Source: Hysterangium stoloniferum (Eukaryota; Basidiomycota; Agaricomycetes; Hysterangiales; Hysterangiaceae). Taken from it: DNA of 64,000 bases. The stretch spans positions 1 to 64,000 of the forward strand of contig WHVD01000076.1 of assembly GCA_015178975.1 (NCBI GenBank), in the 5' to 3' direction. Both the position numbers and the translations under genes were made by a program. This document shows, piece by piece, positions 1 through 12,180 of this stretch (positions are counted from its first letter, which is position 1; the number at the start of each line of letters is the position of its first letter). A model generated the notes under the pieces. That model was given only the letters and a program-made list of their open reading frames with translations, had not been told where the DNA came from and ran no database searches.

Positions 1-257
1 CTCTCAGTCTCACTCCTACGGCCAGTAAGGGATACTGTGGTGTCTCTTATTGTTGAAGTTCTACACTCCTCGACATTGGGCTTACGTCAGCCTTTTGTAT
101 TCATCTTCGTTTACGTCATCCAAGGTCCGATCTCTAGCCTCTCGCTCTGAGTGTGTTTGGTTATAGACTGGTTTCAAGAACGACTGTGTCAGTGACCGTC
201 ATAAAGACTTGACCGTTGCGCACAGGTTATTAGGTCTTTCCTAGTAACAAACTTACA
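1..257 (+). repeat. 5' LTR of gypsy element 1 (3' part only)
   Basis: Nearly identical to 7573-7829, the last 257 bases of the right-hand LTR (few differences). It ends with CA at 257, after which the two copies diverge completely, which fixes the LTR boundary. The first ~410 bases of this LTR lie outside the window. Confidence 0.9.
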
Positions 258-277
258 TATTGGCTGCCCCAGAGAGG
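258..277 (+). other. primer binding site of gypsy element 1
   Basis: Directly after the LTR end comes a 3-base spacer and then TGGCTGCCCCAG from 261. A TGG start just inside the 5' LTR is what is expected of a site complementary to a tRNA 3' CCA end. The tRNA was not identified. Confidence 0.6.
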
Positions 278-536
278 CCAGTAACACCTCATACACACAA
301 ATATCTTCCATCACTCACATCACATCGATCCTCCTTATTTGTAACTGATTGCCAGCTTCTCTTACATCAACATCGATCAAGCACAGCTTTCAGCCACATC
401 AGATCAATATCTCTTCCTTCCATCCAACTTCCATTTCCACATATATTCCCTCCGACATCTCTTTCCTTATTTAGGTATCATCTAGGAACACCCAGCGCGT
501 ATAGGACGATTTACGACATTCCGGGATTAAATCAAT

Positions 537-1926
537 ATGAATACTCAGAGCACACGTACTAAATTGGATTTCCCAACTCCTCGTTTGTGTAATGCTCCGA
601 AGATTTTCAAAGGTCGTTTCGATGAAGTAGAATCATTTCTAAAAGAATTTGACAAACTTTCGGATGCCTACAATCTCTCAAAATGATAAATTTGAACTTG
701 TTATCAATTATGTGTCAAGGAAGGTTCGAGAGACAATTGAAGGTCTTACCTCATTCGCTCAGAAGAACTGGACTGCCTTTTGCGATCAACTAAAGCTCCT
801 CTACAATCATATCAAGATGGAGAAGCGATACAAAGAAAAGGACCTGGCTAAGTTTGTCAAGAAATCAAAGGAGAAATCGATCAAGAATCTTTATGGTTTT
901 ACCAAGTATCAACGACAAATCACTCGTATGGTGGATGGTTATTACAGAAAAATAAGATTTTCGAAAAAGAGTATCAAGTCTATTTTTGGAAAGGACTTCC
1001 CCGCTCGGTTTTGCAAACAATTAGAGCGTCGCATTATCCAGACCAAGCCTGATTGGGATCTCTCTGTTCCATTACTATTGATGACATCATTTTGGCAGCA
1101 TCGCATATTTTCAATGTCTCGAGATTTTATAATGAAGACTCAAGTGATGACTCCGATGACGACTCTACAAGTGAAGATTCCGATTCGATTCTGGTTCTAA
1201 TTCCGATTCAGAAGACTCTGATAATGAGGACCAGAGTGATTCAGATGATGATCGAAAGAAGAAGAAGAAGAGCCGAAGCAAATCAAAATCCAAGTCTAAG
1301 AAGAAACTCGAAGCGACCAAGACTAAGGTCAAGACTAGCCAACCGACAGCTGCACCTCCATCGAATCAAGATCTCCAAATGAAACAGATGAAGTTGCTGA
1401 CCTCATTGATCAACTCGGACGCCTCAACCTCAATGATCCAGCCTATGCTGCCTTATATTTTCAAATTGCACAGAAGGCACCCAACACTAGTAGCTTTCTT
1501 ACAAAGCCCCAATTCCGTCAGCCCGAATCTAGAGTTCGAAGCAATCAAACTGCCGTACATGCATCCTCGTCGCCTAGTAATGGCCCATTTGAATGTTACT
1601 TTTGCGGAGAACAGGGACATGGTACAAAGTGATGCACACAGGCTGATGACATGATAAAAGCAAGGACTATAATACACATAGATGGAAGAATTACATGGCC
1701 AGATGGTAGCAACATCGTTCGCAGTGGTGGAGAAACTATCCTTGCAGCAGTCAATCGTGATGTCTCGTTCAAGGCTAAAGTCAATCAGAATCGCCCAGCC
1801 ACTACAAATCTCCTATTCAAATCGAACTTTCATTATGCTGATACTGATGAAGAAGAAGACCACGAGGCAAAGGTGTTTCCAGTAATCAGACAAAGAGAGG
1901 GAAAGAAGAAAGAGAAGAGGAAGTAA
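537..1926 (+). pseudogene. gag: Ty3/gypsy gag, frameshifted and stop-interrupted
   Basis: Structural polyprotein of gypsy element 1. Translation from ATG 537 gives a typical fungal gag opening containing FKGRFDEVESFLKEF, which breaks at TGA 684. The frame is resumed one base off (from ~680 to ~1200, rich in charged helices), followed by an Asp/Ser/Lys-rich linker and another shift near 1385. A CCHC zinc knuckle is readable at 1594-1635 (C-x2-C-x4-H-x4-C, containing CYFCGEQGH), but one of its residues is replaced by TGA at 1630. The knuckle frame stays open to about 1924. At least two or three frameshifts plus stops make this non-functional. Confidence 0.8.
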
Positions 1927-2050
1927 TCGACGGTATAAACATTCCACAAAGATGAACACCCAAATCAAAGACTACCCCATCATCTGACAAACCTGTCGCA
2001 GTACCTCCTACCTTTCCAGGAAGTGGACCGATCCCTCCAGTAGGACCAAA

Positions 2051-5000
2051 TTGGAAGCCAAGTCATGGTATAGACGTTTTGTACCACAAGAAGGTGATGA
2101 AGATGAACTAATGGAAGATGACGTTGACCTCCCACCTCCAATACTGAACCCTACTGAAAAATCCTCAAAGAAGAAGACTGAGAAGACCTCCTATCCGAAA
2201 CCGAATCTCAAAGGAGAAACCAAGCTTCAGTCACGACTCACCAAAAGCTTTGATCCCGATGCATTTACAGAGGCAATCCTTTCAACACCAGTCACAGTCA
2301 AGCTGTCAGAAATTCTTGGATCGTCTCCTGGAATTGTCAAGAAAGTCCAAGATTACATTCGGCTCACTCGATCTCCAACACAGGAACCAACAGCAACTAC
2401 CAAAGTCAATACAGTATCAACAGCAGCGGTGTTCCATCCAAGCAATGCCAACCTTATTCAGCTACAACTCCGATTCGAAAATAGTGCTCCCATCATGGCT
2501 TTAATCGATACAGGCTCTCAAATTGATTTAATATCAAGAGAGATAAGTGAAAAATGCCAAATTCCAGTCGACAGGACAGCCAGGAAAATCATGCGCGATG
2601 CAGGTGGACATGACAATATGTTGGATGGATTATGTCGAGACGTCTCTCTGATTACAGGAAGCCTCAATACAAAAGCAGATCTTTGGTTAAGTGGTAAAGA
2701 ATTCCCTTTCGAAGTTTTGTTAGGACGGCCATGGTAGCGACGAAATCTTATTTCAGTTGATGAACGTAGCAGTGGTACATGGCTTTGCAAATGAGACAAC
2801 AGAGACAGGAAAGTATGGGAAGTATGTGTTAACACTTCCAGGCTTGCTTCAGATTTATTAGAGACGTACCCGAACCATTTTTTTGGGAAGGACAGGAAAC
2901 TCAAGGACTCAGTGGACTTATTAATGGCACCTCTCATCAACAAAGTTCTTCCTTATGCAGAAACAGAGGACGAAGAATGTCTGACCGAGGAAGAAACCCA
3001 GGACGACCAATTTTAGACTCAAGCACTGTCCGCAATGACGATAAACTAGAAGATACCCAAGTTCCTATGCCTAATAATCATTCTCATTCCATTCCGACTT
3101 CTATTTATCCAGCCAAACTGAATCCTTCGTCAACTGAAGCTAGTCAAGATTTCTCTTTTAAACACAGAAAAGAAAATTCGGATTCAACTCCGAGACCAAA
3201 AACAGATCAAAATTACCTTTATAAACCAGTACATCTCAAAGTCAAATCAGTTCCTGCTACATTTCCTGAAGATGCTCGTGTAATTCGACGATTTCCTGAA
3301 GATCCTCTTTTATCTCTTCCTCCTTTAAATCCTCATCCTCCCGACTTCTCTCCAACTTCAAAACTCACAGAAGAACGACTTACAGTATTCAAGATTAATC
3401 AAGATGGATTCTTATGGCCCGAAGAAGAAAAACTCTTTAAAGATATATTCAAAAACAATGAAAAAGCCTTAGCCTTCGATGAATCAGAAAGAGGCACTCT
3501 TCGATCTGATTACTTTTCCGCCTACATCATTCCAGTTGTGGAACATACTCCATGGGTTAACAAACCAATCCCTATTCCTCCAGCACTTCTTCCTGCAGTA
3601 CTCGCCAATATCAAAGCAAAGCTTGCATCAGGTGTATTCGAACCAAGTCAAGGATCTTATCGTTCTCCTATGTTCTTCGTTAAGAAAAAGGATGGCAAAC
3701 TTCGACATATTATAGACCTTCGAACACTCAATTCAGTCACAATTCGAGATGCAGGACTTCCTCCCATTATCGATTCCTTCTTAGAACCATTTGCAGCATG
3801 TTCAGTCTATTCAAGCTTTGACTTACTTTCTGGATACGATGCTAGAATGATTCATCCAAAGAGCCGAGATTTAACTTCATTCCAAACCCCTCTTGGCTTA
3901 CTTCATTATCAAGTTCTTCCCCAAGGGTACACAAACTCTGTTCCAGAATTTCAGAACTGCATCACCTTTATCCTCCAAGACGAAATGCCTCAACATGTAG
4001 GAGTTATGATTGACGATTTAGGCATCAAGGGACCTCCAACACGATATCAGAAACCAGATGGAAGCTATGAAACTCATCCAACTAACCCTGGCATTCGACG
4101 ATTCATATGGGAACATGCAGAGGTAGTCAATCATGTTCTTCATCGACTTCAGCATGCAGGCGCAACTATATCCCCTCGAAAGTCACAAGTTTCAAAACCA
4201 GAGATAATCCTTGCAGGACAAAAGCTCACATATGCAGGACGACTTCCAGATGATTCAAGAGTTTCAAAGATCCTTAAATGGCCTCCCCTCAAGACAGTTC
4301 GACAAGTACGAGAATTTTTAGGACTTTGTGGTACACTTCGTATATGGATTAAATCATATTCTGAAATTGCTCGACCACTCACTGAACTCACTCAGAAAGA
4401 TACAGAATTTATTTGGGATGCTCAACGACAAGATGCAATGGATAAGTTGAAACATGGGATTGCTAATTCCCCTGCCCTCATTCCTATTGATTACGACTCT
4501 GGACAAGAAGTCATATTTGCTGTTGACACTTCTGTCATTGCAATTGGCTTTGTTATCTATCAAATCGACAGTCAAGGACAAAGAAGACCTGTTCGTTTCG
4601 GATCTCTTCCTATTAATGACCAAGAATCAAGATATGGACAAGCAAAGTTAGAACTTTATGGCATGTACTGAGCCTTACGACATTGCCGCCTATATATCAC
4701 AGGGGTCAAGAACCTTATCATCGAAGTAGACGCCTCATACATCAAAGACATGCTCAACAATCCAGACCTCCAGCCCAATGCAACTCTCAATTGATGGATC
4801 GCAGGCATACTCCTATTCGACTTCACTTTAGTTCATGTTCCAGCTACTCGACATCGAGCCCCTGATGGACTATCAAGACGAGAAAGGGCAGAAGATGATA
4901 CAGATGAAGAACAAGAAGATGAAGAAGATGACGATTGGCTTCGAGAAGTTACAAGAGTTAATTCCTTGACTGAACAAGAAATATGTGAAGTATCGACTAA

Positions 5001-6390
5001 CATTTCAAAAGAAGGGTGGTTAGTCAACACCATAGGAAACTCAAGACATTCAGACGAGCTCTTACGTCAAATATATGACTTTCTCAACACTCTGAAACTC
5101 CCTCCATTTTCGACTCCTACAAAGTGACAATCATTCCTCAATAAAGTTCGATTTTATTATCTCCAAGATGGCAAAATGTGGAAACGACATACTCCTCGAC
5201 CTTTACAAGTCATTCTCAACAACTCTCATCGAAGTAAGATTCTCAAGCTTGCACATGATCATCTAGGACATTGTGGTGCATATTCAACAGCTCGTAATAT
5301 TGCCATACAGTTTTGGTGGCCCAATTATATAGAAGACGTCAAGCAATGGGTTCGTTCCTGTCACCCATGTCAAATTAGATCAACATTCAAGATTCATCTT
5401 CCTATCACTATTTCTATTCCGACAACTCTATTTACCAAAGTTTATCTCGACATTATGGTTATGCCAAGAGCCCAAGGATACCAATACATTGTAGCAGCTC
5501 GTGACGATCTTTCAGGAGCAGCAGAAGGATGAAAACTTCGTAAAGCATCGGCTAAGGCAGTTTCACAATTTATATTTGAAGAATTAATTTGCAGATATGG
5601 TGGAATAATGGAAATCGTTACAGATAATGGAGCAGAAGTTAAAGGTGCAACAGAAGAACTCATATGAAGATACAGCATCTCCCAGATTCGTATTTCCCCT
5701 TACAACTCTCAAGAAAATGGAGTAGTCGAAAGAGGACATTTTACAATTCGAGAAGCACTAGTCAAAGCATGTGATGGTAATATATCAAAATGGCCGGATC
5801 TAGTTCATCATACATTCTTTGCCGACAGAGTTACAGTCAGACGCGCAATGGGATTCTCCCCTTATTATCTCCTTTATGGGACAGATCCAATCCTCCCTCT
5901 CGACCTCTTTGAAGTGACATATCTTGTTTCTGGCTTCAAGAAGAACATGACAACAGCAGAACTTCTTGCCTTACGAATTCGACAACTAGCAAAGATGCCA
6001 GAAGACGTTGACAAGGCTCAACAAAGACTTATCACATCCTGACTTCAGAGTAAAGAGGAATTTGAAAGACGATATGCCAAGCGATTATGGCGTGGATCTT
6101 ACAATCCTGGAGACTTAGTCTTGGTCCAGAACACTCGGATTGAGAAGGAATTAGACCGGAAGACAAAGCCCCGATATCTAGGACCATTTAAAGTCGAATT
6201 CAAGACCAAGGGCAGATCATACATTCTTTCGGAACTTGACGGCACTATTTCCAAAAGAGGAGCGGCCGCATTTCGGCTCCTTCCATATTACTCACGTGAC
6301 AATGCGCCTATCCCTCCAGAGAAGCTTCCGGTGGATGCAATTTCCGATGAAGATGGGAATGAAGAAGATAGTGATTCAGAAGAGATTTAG
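2051..6390 (+). pseudogene. pol: Ty3/gypsy pol (protease-RT-RNaseH-integrase), broken
   Basis: Replication polyprotein of gypsy element 1. Visible in order: aspartic protease (IDTGSQIDLIS near 2500-2540, ending VLLGRPW), reverse transcriptase (KKKDGKLRHIIDLRTLN around 3685-3730, catalytic MIDDLGIKG near 4005-4030 where F/YxDD is usual), RNase H (FAVDTSVIAIG near 4515), integrase zinc domain (HDHLGHCG... CHPCQI, 5245-5375) and core (IVTDNG at ~5615, ENGVVERGH at ~5712). In-frame stops: TAG 2735, TGA 2792, then TGA at 4669, 4792, ~5124, 5530, 5665 and 6040. There is a frame change between the protease part and the RT part (before 2977). Many of the TGA stops sit where relatives appear to carry arginine, which fits CGA to TGA decay. 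Confidence 0.88.
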
Positions 6391-6458
6391 GTTGACTGGG
6401 GACAGTCAGATTTCAAAAGAAGGGTGGATGTAGAGAGTTCAATCGGAAAGAGACTAAT

Positions 6459-7040
6459 ATGGCTATAGTTTCAAGTCATGTCACAGCACAAATTCTTATA
6501 TATACTTTGGCACTCAAGATGACTTCTACACAGCCAAATCAGTTTCATCAAACAGACGACCAAAACTCCATCATGTTCAACACTGCATTGTCCTCCAAAG
6601 TAACCCTCAGTTCCTACTCGAAACCGACTCTTCAAATAGAACTCCAGCCAATAACATCTCGCTTCTCCTCATCCTCAGACATCATTTCCAAGCCCCTACC
6701 AGCCCACTCATGCTCCTCCAAGAAATACCATCGTTTCCTCCGTCGACAAGGTATTCGACTCCCATATGCTCCAGACGATCCTGTCTTCATTTGTATAGAG
6801 CACTATGATGGCTCCTCCAAAATCCTCCACTATCGATTCGATCGAGTGTTCCAGCAGGACTGTTCCCCACCGTCATCGGGAATCTATTACATGGCAACGT
6901 TCACTCCAGTAGGAGATCACAGAGGACCCAAGTTATTTAGGACCCCGGTTCCAGAGGGAAGTCAAGTAGAGCCTCATCGAGGTCATCGTCGATTCGTGTT
7001 CCTTGCGTGGTTGTGGAGCCTACTCACCACCTGGTTCTAA
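6459..7040 (+). CDS. hypothetical ORF between integrase and 3' LTR of gypsy element 1
   Basis: An uninterrupted 193-residue frame starts at ATG 6459, 69 bases after the end of pol, and stops just before the 3' LTR. I do not recognise it. It is rich in Ser/Pro/His in the first half, has a charged middle, and ends with a short hydrophobic run (FVFLAWLWSLLTTWF) that could be a membrane anchor. It lies where some gypsy elements keep a third gene (env-like or accessory), but no env hallmark such as a signal peptide or furin-type site is visible. It is odd that this frame is open while gag and pol of the same element are riddled with stops. It may be chance, or an accessory gene of this lineage. 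Confidence 0.4.
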   Translation: MAIVSSHVTAQILIYTLALKMTSTQPNQFHQTDDQNSIMFNTALSSKVTLSSYSKPTLQIELQPITSRFSSSSDIISKPLPAHSCSSKKYHRFLRRQGIRLPYAPDDPVFICIEHYDGSSKILHYRFDRVFQQDCSPPSSGIYYMATFTPVGDHRGPKLFRTPVPEGSQVEPHRGHRRFVFLAWLWSLLTTWF

Positions 7041-7158
7041 ATGGTGATTGATTGTGTCCCCTCCTTATACTGCAAAACTAGGAACACAATACGTCCAATC
7101 TCGGTTCATTGATTGGTAATATTGTCAAGATTTCAAAATCAAGCATAGCATTTGAGGG

Positions 7159-7829
7159 TGATGCATTATCATGGGATTCTTGTGTTTCTGACTCATATCA
7201 TCGATATTTCATCAGCCATCACTTCTATTACTCCATCATCCCTATTGTCTGACTCACTTCCCCTATTGTTCTATTGTGTTTCCCCATTTATCTGTATCAC
7301 ATGTCTGATCTCATCTTTTGTTTGTCATTCTCTTATTGTTCAGCGCAGCCTCCCCCTATTATTGTTCACAGCTTTACTAACACTCCTATTGTGATGACTC
7401 AGAGATGACTCACACCATATTGCATCGTTATTGTGTCGTTGTTTGTAGATGTTTGATTTGACCTGTGCTCTCTCATGTATATAAGGGCCTCTCTTTTGCC
7501 CACTATTGAACAAGAAATTTCGTTGTATCTCATTTCGAAGCTCATTCTTAAGGACAATCTCTTAAGTCTTACTCTCAGTCTCACTCCTATGGCCAGTAAG
7601 GGATACTGTGGTGTCTCTTATTGTTGAAGTTCTACACTCCTCGACATTGGGCTTACATCAGCCTTTTGTATTCATCTTCGTTTACGTCATCCAAGGTCCG
7701 ATCTCTAGCCTCTCGCTCCGAGTGTGTTTGGTTATAGACTGGTTTCAAGAACGACTGTGTCAGTGACCATCATAAAGACTTGACCGTTGCGCGCAGGTTA
7801 TTAGGTCTTTTCCTAGTAACAAACTTACA
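7159..7829 (+). repeat. 3' LTR of gypsy element 1
   Basis: A ~671-bp LTR from TG (7159) to CA (7829), preceded by a short purine run (7154-7158, GAGGG). It contains TATATAAGGG near 7478-7487 as a likely promoter. Its last 257 bases match 1-257. The start is inferred from TG plus the purine tract, because the matching part of the 5' LTR is outside the window. Confidence 0.8.
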
Positions 7830-7831
7830 TT

Positions 7832-7894
7832 GCATCTATCAATAACCTCGCAGATATATTCACTAAACCACTTACACACATCGCACATATATGA
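7832..7894 (+). pseudogene. Ty1/copia pol C-terminus
   Basis: The 21 codons from 7832 read ASINNLADIFTKPL and on to a TGA. NLADIFTKPL is the conserved end of the RNase H region of Ty1/copia polyproteins. It starts immediately at the 3' edge of gypsy element 1, so that element was inserted into the last part of a copia pol; the rest of the copia gene would lie left of this window. Confidence 0.75.
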
Positions 7895-7949
7895 CAATGT
7901 ATCGCACTTTGCCTTTGCGATCCTAAGGAGCACGTTTAGTCAGGGAGAG

Positions 7950-8294
7950 TGTTACGGATCAAGACTAACACATGCTCCAGATCCCGATACACTTGAAGTC
8001 ATAGGGTCCTCAACCCCTATTGTATTCCATAGTCTGTTTTCTTGGCAGTGACCCCTTTTGGCTCTTTTGTTCTATTGTTCCAGTTGGTTATCTACGCATA
8101 AATAGTTGGGGATTTGTACTCTAACCTCAGTCGTTCTACATATCTTGTAACAACTGAGGTACGACACGACTCATATGTTTACTGCTATAGTTTGCTTACT
8201 TAATTAACAGATATTCTATTTGTTATAGGTATTCCATTTAATACTAGTCATTCTACATATCTTGTAATGACTGAGATATTCTATTTGTTATAAC
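7950..8294 (+). repeat. Ty1/copia 3' LTR-like sequence with duplicated hairpins
   Basis: A purine tract (7941-7949, CAGGGAGAG) is followed by TGTTACGGATC, the usual arrangement of a copia PPT and LTR start. The 3' end is uncertain because no second copy is in the window. Inside are two related hairpins (8125-8159 and 8246-8272, same loop TCTACATATCTTGT) and an 18-base direct repeat (8210-8227 and 8275-8292). Confidence 0.6.
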
Positions 8295-8551
8295 CGAAAA
8301 TGTTGGTCCTGGAAGATCAACTTTGTATGACTAAGGTAAAGCTAAGCAGGATCTATGGACATGTCCTAAACCCTTCCTCAAACCCCAATCCTCTTTGGAT
8401 GCTTGGTATTGGAGTCTTTCAATACATTGGAATATAAAAATCAGCCCAACATTATAACTATATGAATAGCGTGTGTGGACTAAGGTTCACATGAATATGT
8501 GGGCATACATGTTGTAAAATCACTAGCTGTTGTTGAGTAGTGACTATAAAT

Positions 8552-10285
8552 TGTTAGGATCCTCACCCTTTCAGGCCCCATGACTTGGTCTTACCTTGAT
8601 AACCCTTTGGGGACCTGACATCAGTGCCTTGGACTATGGAGCCACTGCCTCAGGACCCTGACCCTTGGTTTATGTTGGGATCCCTGTCTTTCAGCCCAAG
8701 CAACTTGTTCTTGTTGGAATTGGTGATGAAACCACCCTTTTCCTAGGGGCAGTTCACCCATTTCCTCACTTTTTCATAGGAGGATGCTAATTGTGGACCA
8801 TGTTTTCTGAGGTTAATGTATGCCAGAACCAGTGTACACCTAGACTAGCATCCTACCTATCATGTCAGAAGGTGATTCACTAACTGACACATTGATTGAC
8901 AAACAAGTACTATTATTACAAGTCTATTACCCACTTGTAGATTGTGTATTACAATAAGTCAACTCATACTATTTTTAATAGTTCTTACCCTTGTAACCTG
9001 TAATGTATTATTACTATTTAGCATACTTGTAAACTCTTTTTACTTGAGTTAAGTAGCATATCTTGAGAAAGGAGATTCAAATTCAAATTAATCTGTATGT
9101 AGGAGTTTTGTCAATTAAATCAGTATCCACTTTTATTCAACTACGTGCCTGTGTCCCTTTTCCGAGGAGAAAGCTCAACTCAAGGAAACAAGACGGTCAA
9201 CAGATTGGCAAGGAGAGTACTCAACTTAAGCACAATGTGTGGACCTAGTAGGCAAGTGTAGCTAAATGAGCAAGTGATGTGATATTGAATGATATCCTAA
9301 ATACATGATTTGAGCCTGTATTTATACTAGTCCAGGATCCTGCTTACTAAGTAATGTGACTAGGAGAATGAGTCAGTATTTCTCATACTTGACTCATAAG
9401 TGTATTTCAGAGTCATCCAACCAGCTATGACTATGTATCTGAGTCATAGCTCTGATCATAACTCATTGCATAGTCATATGACTCACCAATGAGTCATCTC
9501 CCTCAATATGTAGTCAAGGAGATGGGGTAGATTGCATACTATAAGGGCTAGAGATACCTTATTAATATGTAATCCATGACTCTGCTGGTTTCCATGGCAG
9601 TGCCACCTAGCTACTTAGGGTTAAGATATGCTAATTCTAGGGTTTAGAACTAGCAATAAATCTTATGTTATCAGAACAATGACATCTTAAACTCTTGAGC
9701 CAAAGTTAAAGGATCCTGTCCTCTACTATTTGACTAATGTCCCTTAAAGGTTAAACAAAGAAACAAAGTGATAAAATATATGACATAACCCTCCAGCACC
9801 CTGACATCAGAGCCCCAGCACATGGCACCATCTCCTTGGCACCCCAAAACCTGTTGTGTTGTAGTTTACCCCTTTAGATGTTCCATTACATCTCCATTCC
9901 AATGCTTTCCCTTCATCTGTTCTACATGTAAATATTATTTGCCACCTCATACCTTTTAGAATACTTTTGTTACATCACATTTAGTTCTAGTTTGTTCCTT
10001 GTTCCTTTCCATACTTCTTTTGACCCATCATGACCTCCCACTTCTCTAATCAGCCTTCCAATCATCCACTACACTTAGCATAAAGTCTTTCTCATGTATG
10101 CTACAGTTCTTTAGTTTGAAACTTGACCTAGATTACCCTCCTCTTGTTTAAGTCCTTGTTACATTTCTCTTAATACTCTTTACTCTACAACTCTTAGTAT
10201 TTTTGGCCTTCTGGTTGATTGAGCTAAGTGTTGTCTTTAGTCTTTATTGTACTATGTGCTCTGTTTGAAATACCAGAGCCTAACA
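8552..10285 (+). repeat. LTR (TGTTAGGATCC...CCTAACA) split by a nested insertion
   Basis: It begins TGTTAGG and ends CCTAACA, so the ends are inverted as in an LTR. Without the 1074-bp insertion at 8712-9785 it is ~660 bp. A diverged inverted copy covers 18707 down to ~18155. Downstream of its end, at 10286, begins a leader (TCATGTGAGGGTGC) that recurs after the LTR end at 16098, supporting a 5' LTR/leader junction. Confidence 0.65.
8712..9785 (-). mobile_element. nested LTR-like element, full copy (family N)
   Basis: This 1074-bp block interrupts the LTR at 8552-10285; the uninterrupted sequence is seen in the inverted copy near 18500-18560. In the minus orientation it starts TGTCATATATTTTATC and ends CCAATTCCAACA, with GTATAAATACAG in the middle (a possible LTR promoter). 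Partial copies lie at 17171-17964 (plus) and 50000-50248 (plus). No coding region was found; the 61-codon frame present in two copies (9063-9248 and 17714-17899) is probably incidental. Confidence 0.7.
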
Positions 10286-11826
10286 GCTCATGTGAGGGTG
10301 CAACACATGCATTGAAGCCAAGCTCCACTTTGCCTCATAGAACCAGACCTCCCAATTAGTATGATTCACCATTTTTGGACCTCCAAAATCATCCCCATTT
10401 GCCCCCCTTGCTTAGATCTTAACATAAATCATCTTCCTTAGATAATCATAAACCATAGTCAATCAATTCCTTTTGTCACTTTTTGCAACTTTATGTCTTG
10501 TGACTTTTGAGATTAGTTTTTGCAAGACATTTTGTGACCTTTTATGACTTTTACAACTCTTTGCAAACTGCACTGAATCTGTAGGAATCAGAAAAGGTCA
10601 GTTCAAAGTTTCTCAGCTTGAAAGAGCTTCAAGAAACTCTTGTGCAACTGTCAATTCTTCAGAATTTCATCTATCCATTTCTTGAATTTCCAAAGTGTTT
10701 TGGACCAAGAAAAATTTGCTATAAAGTATATAATTTCATACACTGAAGGCACCCCAAGGGTTTTGGAGTTTGAAAACCTTCCGAAAATCTCAATATTTGG
10801 CCAAATTTCCTAAGAATTCTTTGAACTGATGAACTGTTTAAACATTTTGAGTTTTAGGAGGATTTTCTAAAGTGGAAAAATATATCTGGGAACCTTCAGA
10901 GTTTATGACAGGAAATTCTGACTGATGATGTTTCCTCAGAGTTCTTGACACAGATCTTTAGGGATTTAGAACATATGATTTCCCACCTTGAAAAAACCTA
11001 CTAAAATCTGAAAATTTGAAACACTTTGCCAGTTGAAAAAATGTTTAGAAAATTTAACTAAATATTAAGATTTTCAGAAGGTTCTCCAACTCCAGAAACC
11101 TTGGAGTGTCTCCAATAACAGTGGTTTTAGATATAATTAAATTCTAAATTTCAATATGATACATATGCTATTTGACAAAACTTTGAGACAGCTTTGTCTT
11201 GACACATGGTTTTTTCAGGTCTTCATCTTCACCTTCCTACCTCAAGAAACATCAGAGTTGTCATAGTCATCATCCAACACAAAATAAACGACACTACACT
11301 TGTGATCAAAGATATTCAAGTCACTCCCACAGAATATAGATGATATACATACAGGTGTGTTATCCAGCAGGTTTCATTAGATATCTGATTTAAACCCACT
11401 TGCTATCAAGTGGTCATGGCATCTGGATTCCTCTCACATCTCCTATATTGTGAAGTTATACATTAGGCTGGTTACAAAATGCCTTGGTGGGCTCATTTGA
11501 CCATCTGTGCAATATTCACAATTGGCATTCTTTTCAAGTTGGATCTCATGGAAAAGAAGTGTTCCAGCATTGGCTCAAGGTTTCAAATGGAGAGAAATAC
11601 CTTATGAAATCTGCCCAATGCTGTCCCTGTATGTTCTAAAATCCCCTCCTTTTATTCCAGAGTTTTATGCCTCATGATAGCTGATCTGGAGATTGATCAT
11701 AGCTTGTGAAGTTTATATGAGTCTGACTGACTGAGATAGATATTGGCATAGATTAGTGAGTGATTTTTGTGGATGTTCTTTGCTGTTCTTCAGTGACTTG
11801 CTTCATGCTATCCCAACTAACTAAAC
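10286..11826. other. AT-rich non-coding internal region of an old LTR element
   Basis: No credible coding frame. The sequence is AT-rich with many short oligo-A/T runs and repeated phrases such as CCAGAAACC/TTTTGGAGTTTG. Position and leader sequence suggest the internal region of the LTR element that starts at 8552. Confidence 0.4.
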
Positions 11827-12180
11827 ATGGAAATAACAATGGTAGGGTTGTCTTTGAAAATTATCAATGGTATTCTATTTGAAGTAGTTATCATTCATAA
11901 ATCCAAGGTGATTTTAGCCACAACTGATGCTTGCAAATATCATTCCACATTTGATTGGCATCAACGAGAAGCTGCAGAGCACTGTGTGAAATATATTATT
12001 TCTCCTGGTTTAGGAAAGATGTTACTGTGTTATCTGGGAAATGATTATATGTTGTTCCAAATGGATCATGCAAGGCCCTCTGCAGGCCAACCATGTTCCT
12101 CTAACACTGATGTCAAGTTCGAATTAGATGTTACTGACACACTAATGAAAGGTGTGATGATCACCCAAAGGGGGGAATGA
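11827..12180 (+). CDS. hypothetical 117-residue ORF, probably retroelement 3' end
   Basis: Open frame ATG 11827 to TGA 12178. Not recognised. It ends over a strong polypurine run (AAAGGGGGGAATGAG, 12167-12181), which resembles a polypurine tract abutting a 3' LTR, so the frame may be the tail of a retroelement polyprotein. No catalytic motif is visible. Confidence 0.3.
   Translation: MEITMVGLSLKIINGILFEVVIIHKSKVILATTDACKYHSTFDWHQREAAEHCVKYIISPGLGKMLLCYLGNDYMLFQMDHARPSAGQPCSSNTDVKFELDVTDTLMKGVMITQRGE

Noticed and set aside
260..562. 100-codon frame at the start of the first element
   Set aside because: It runs over the primer binding site and untranslated leader; the real gag starts at 537 in another frame.
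4669..6042. TGA stops as recoded tryptophan or selenocysteine
   Set aside because: The sites fit CGA to TGA decay better; the element also has frameshifts and a TAG, and nothing suggests a mitochondrial origin.
9063..9248. 61-codon frame shared by two family N copies (also 17714-17899)
   Set aside because: Lies inside an LTR-like repeat with no start context; similarity is explained by the repeat.
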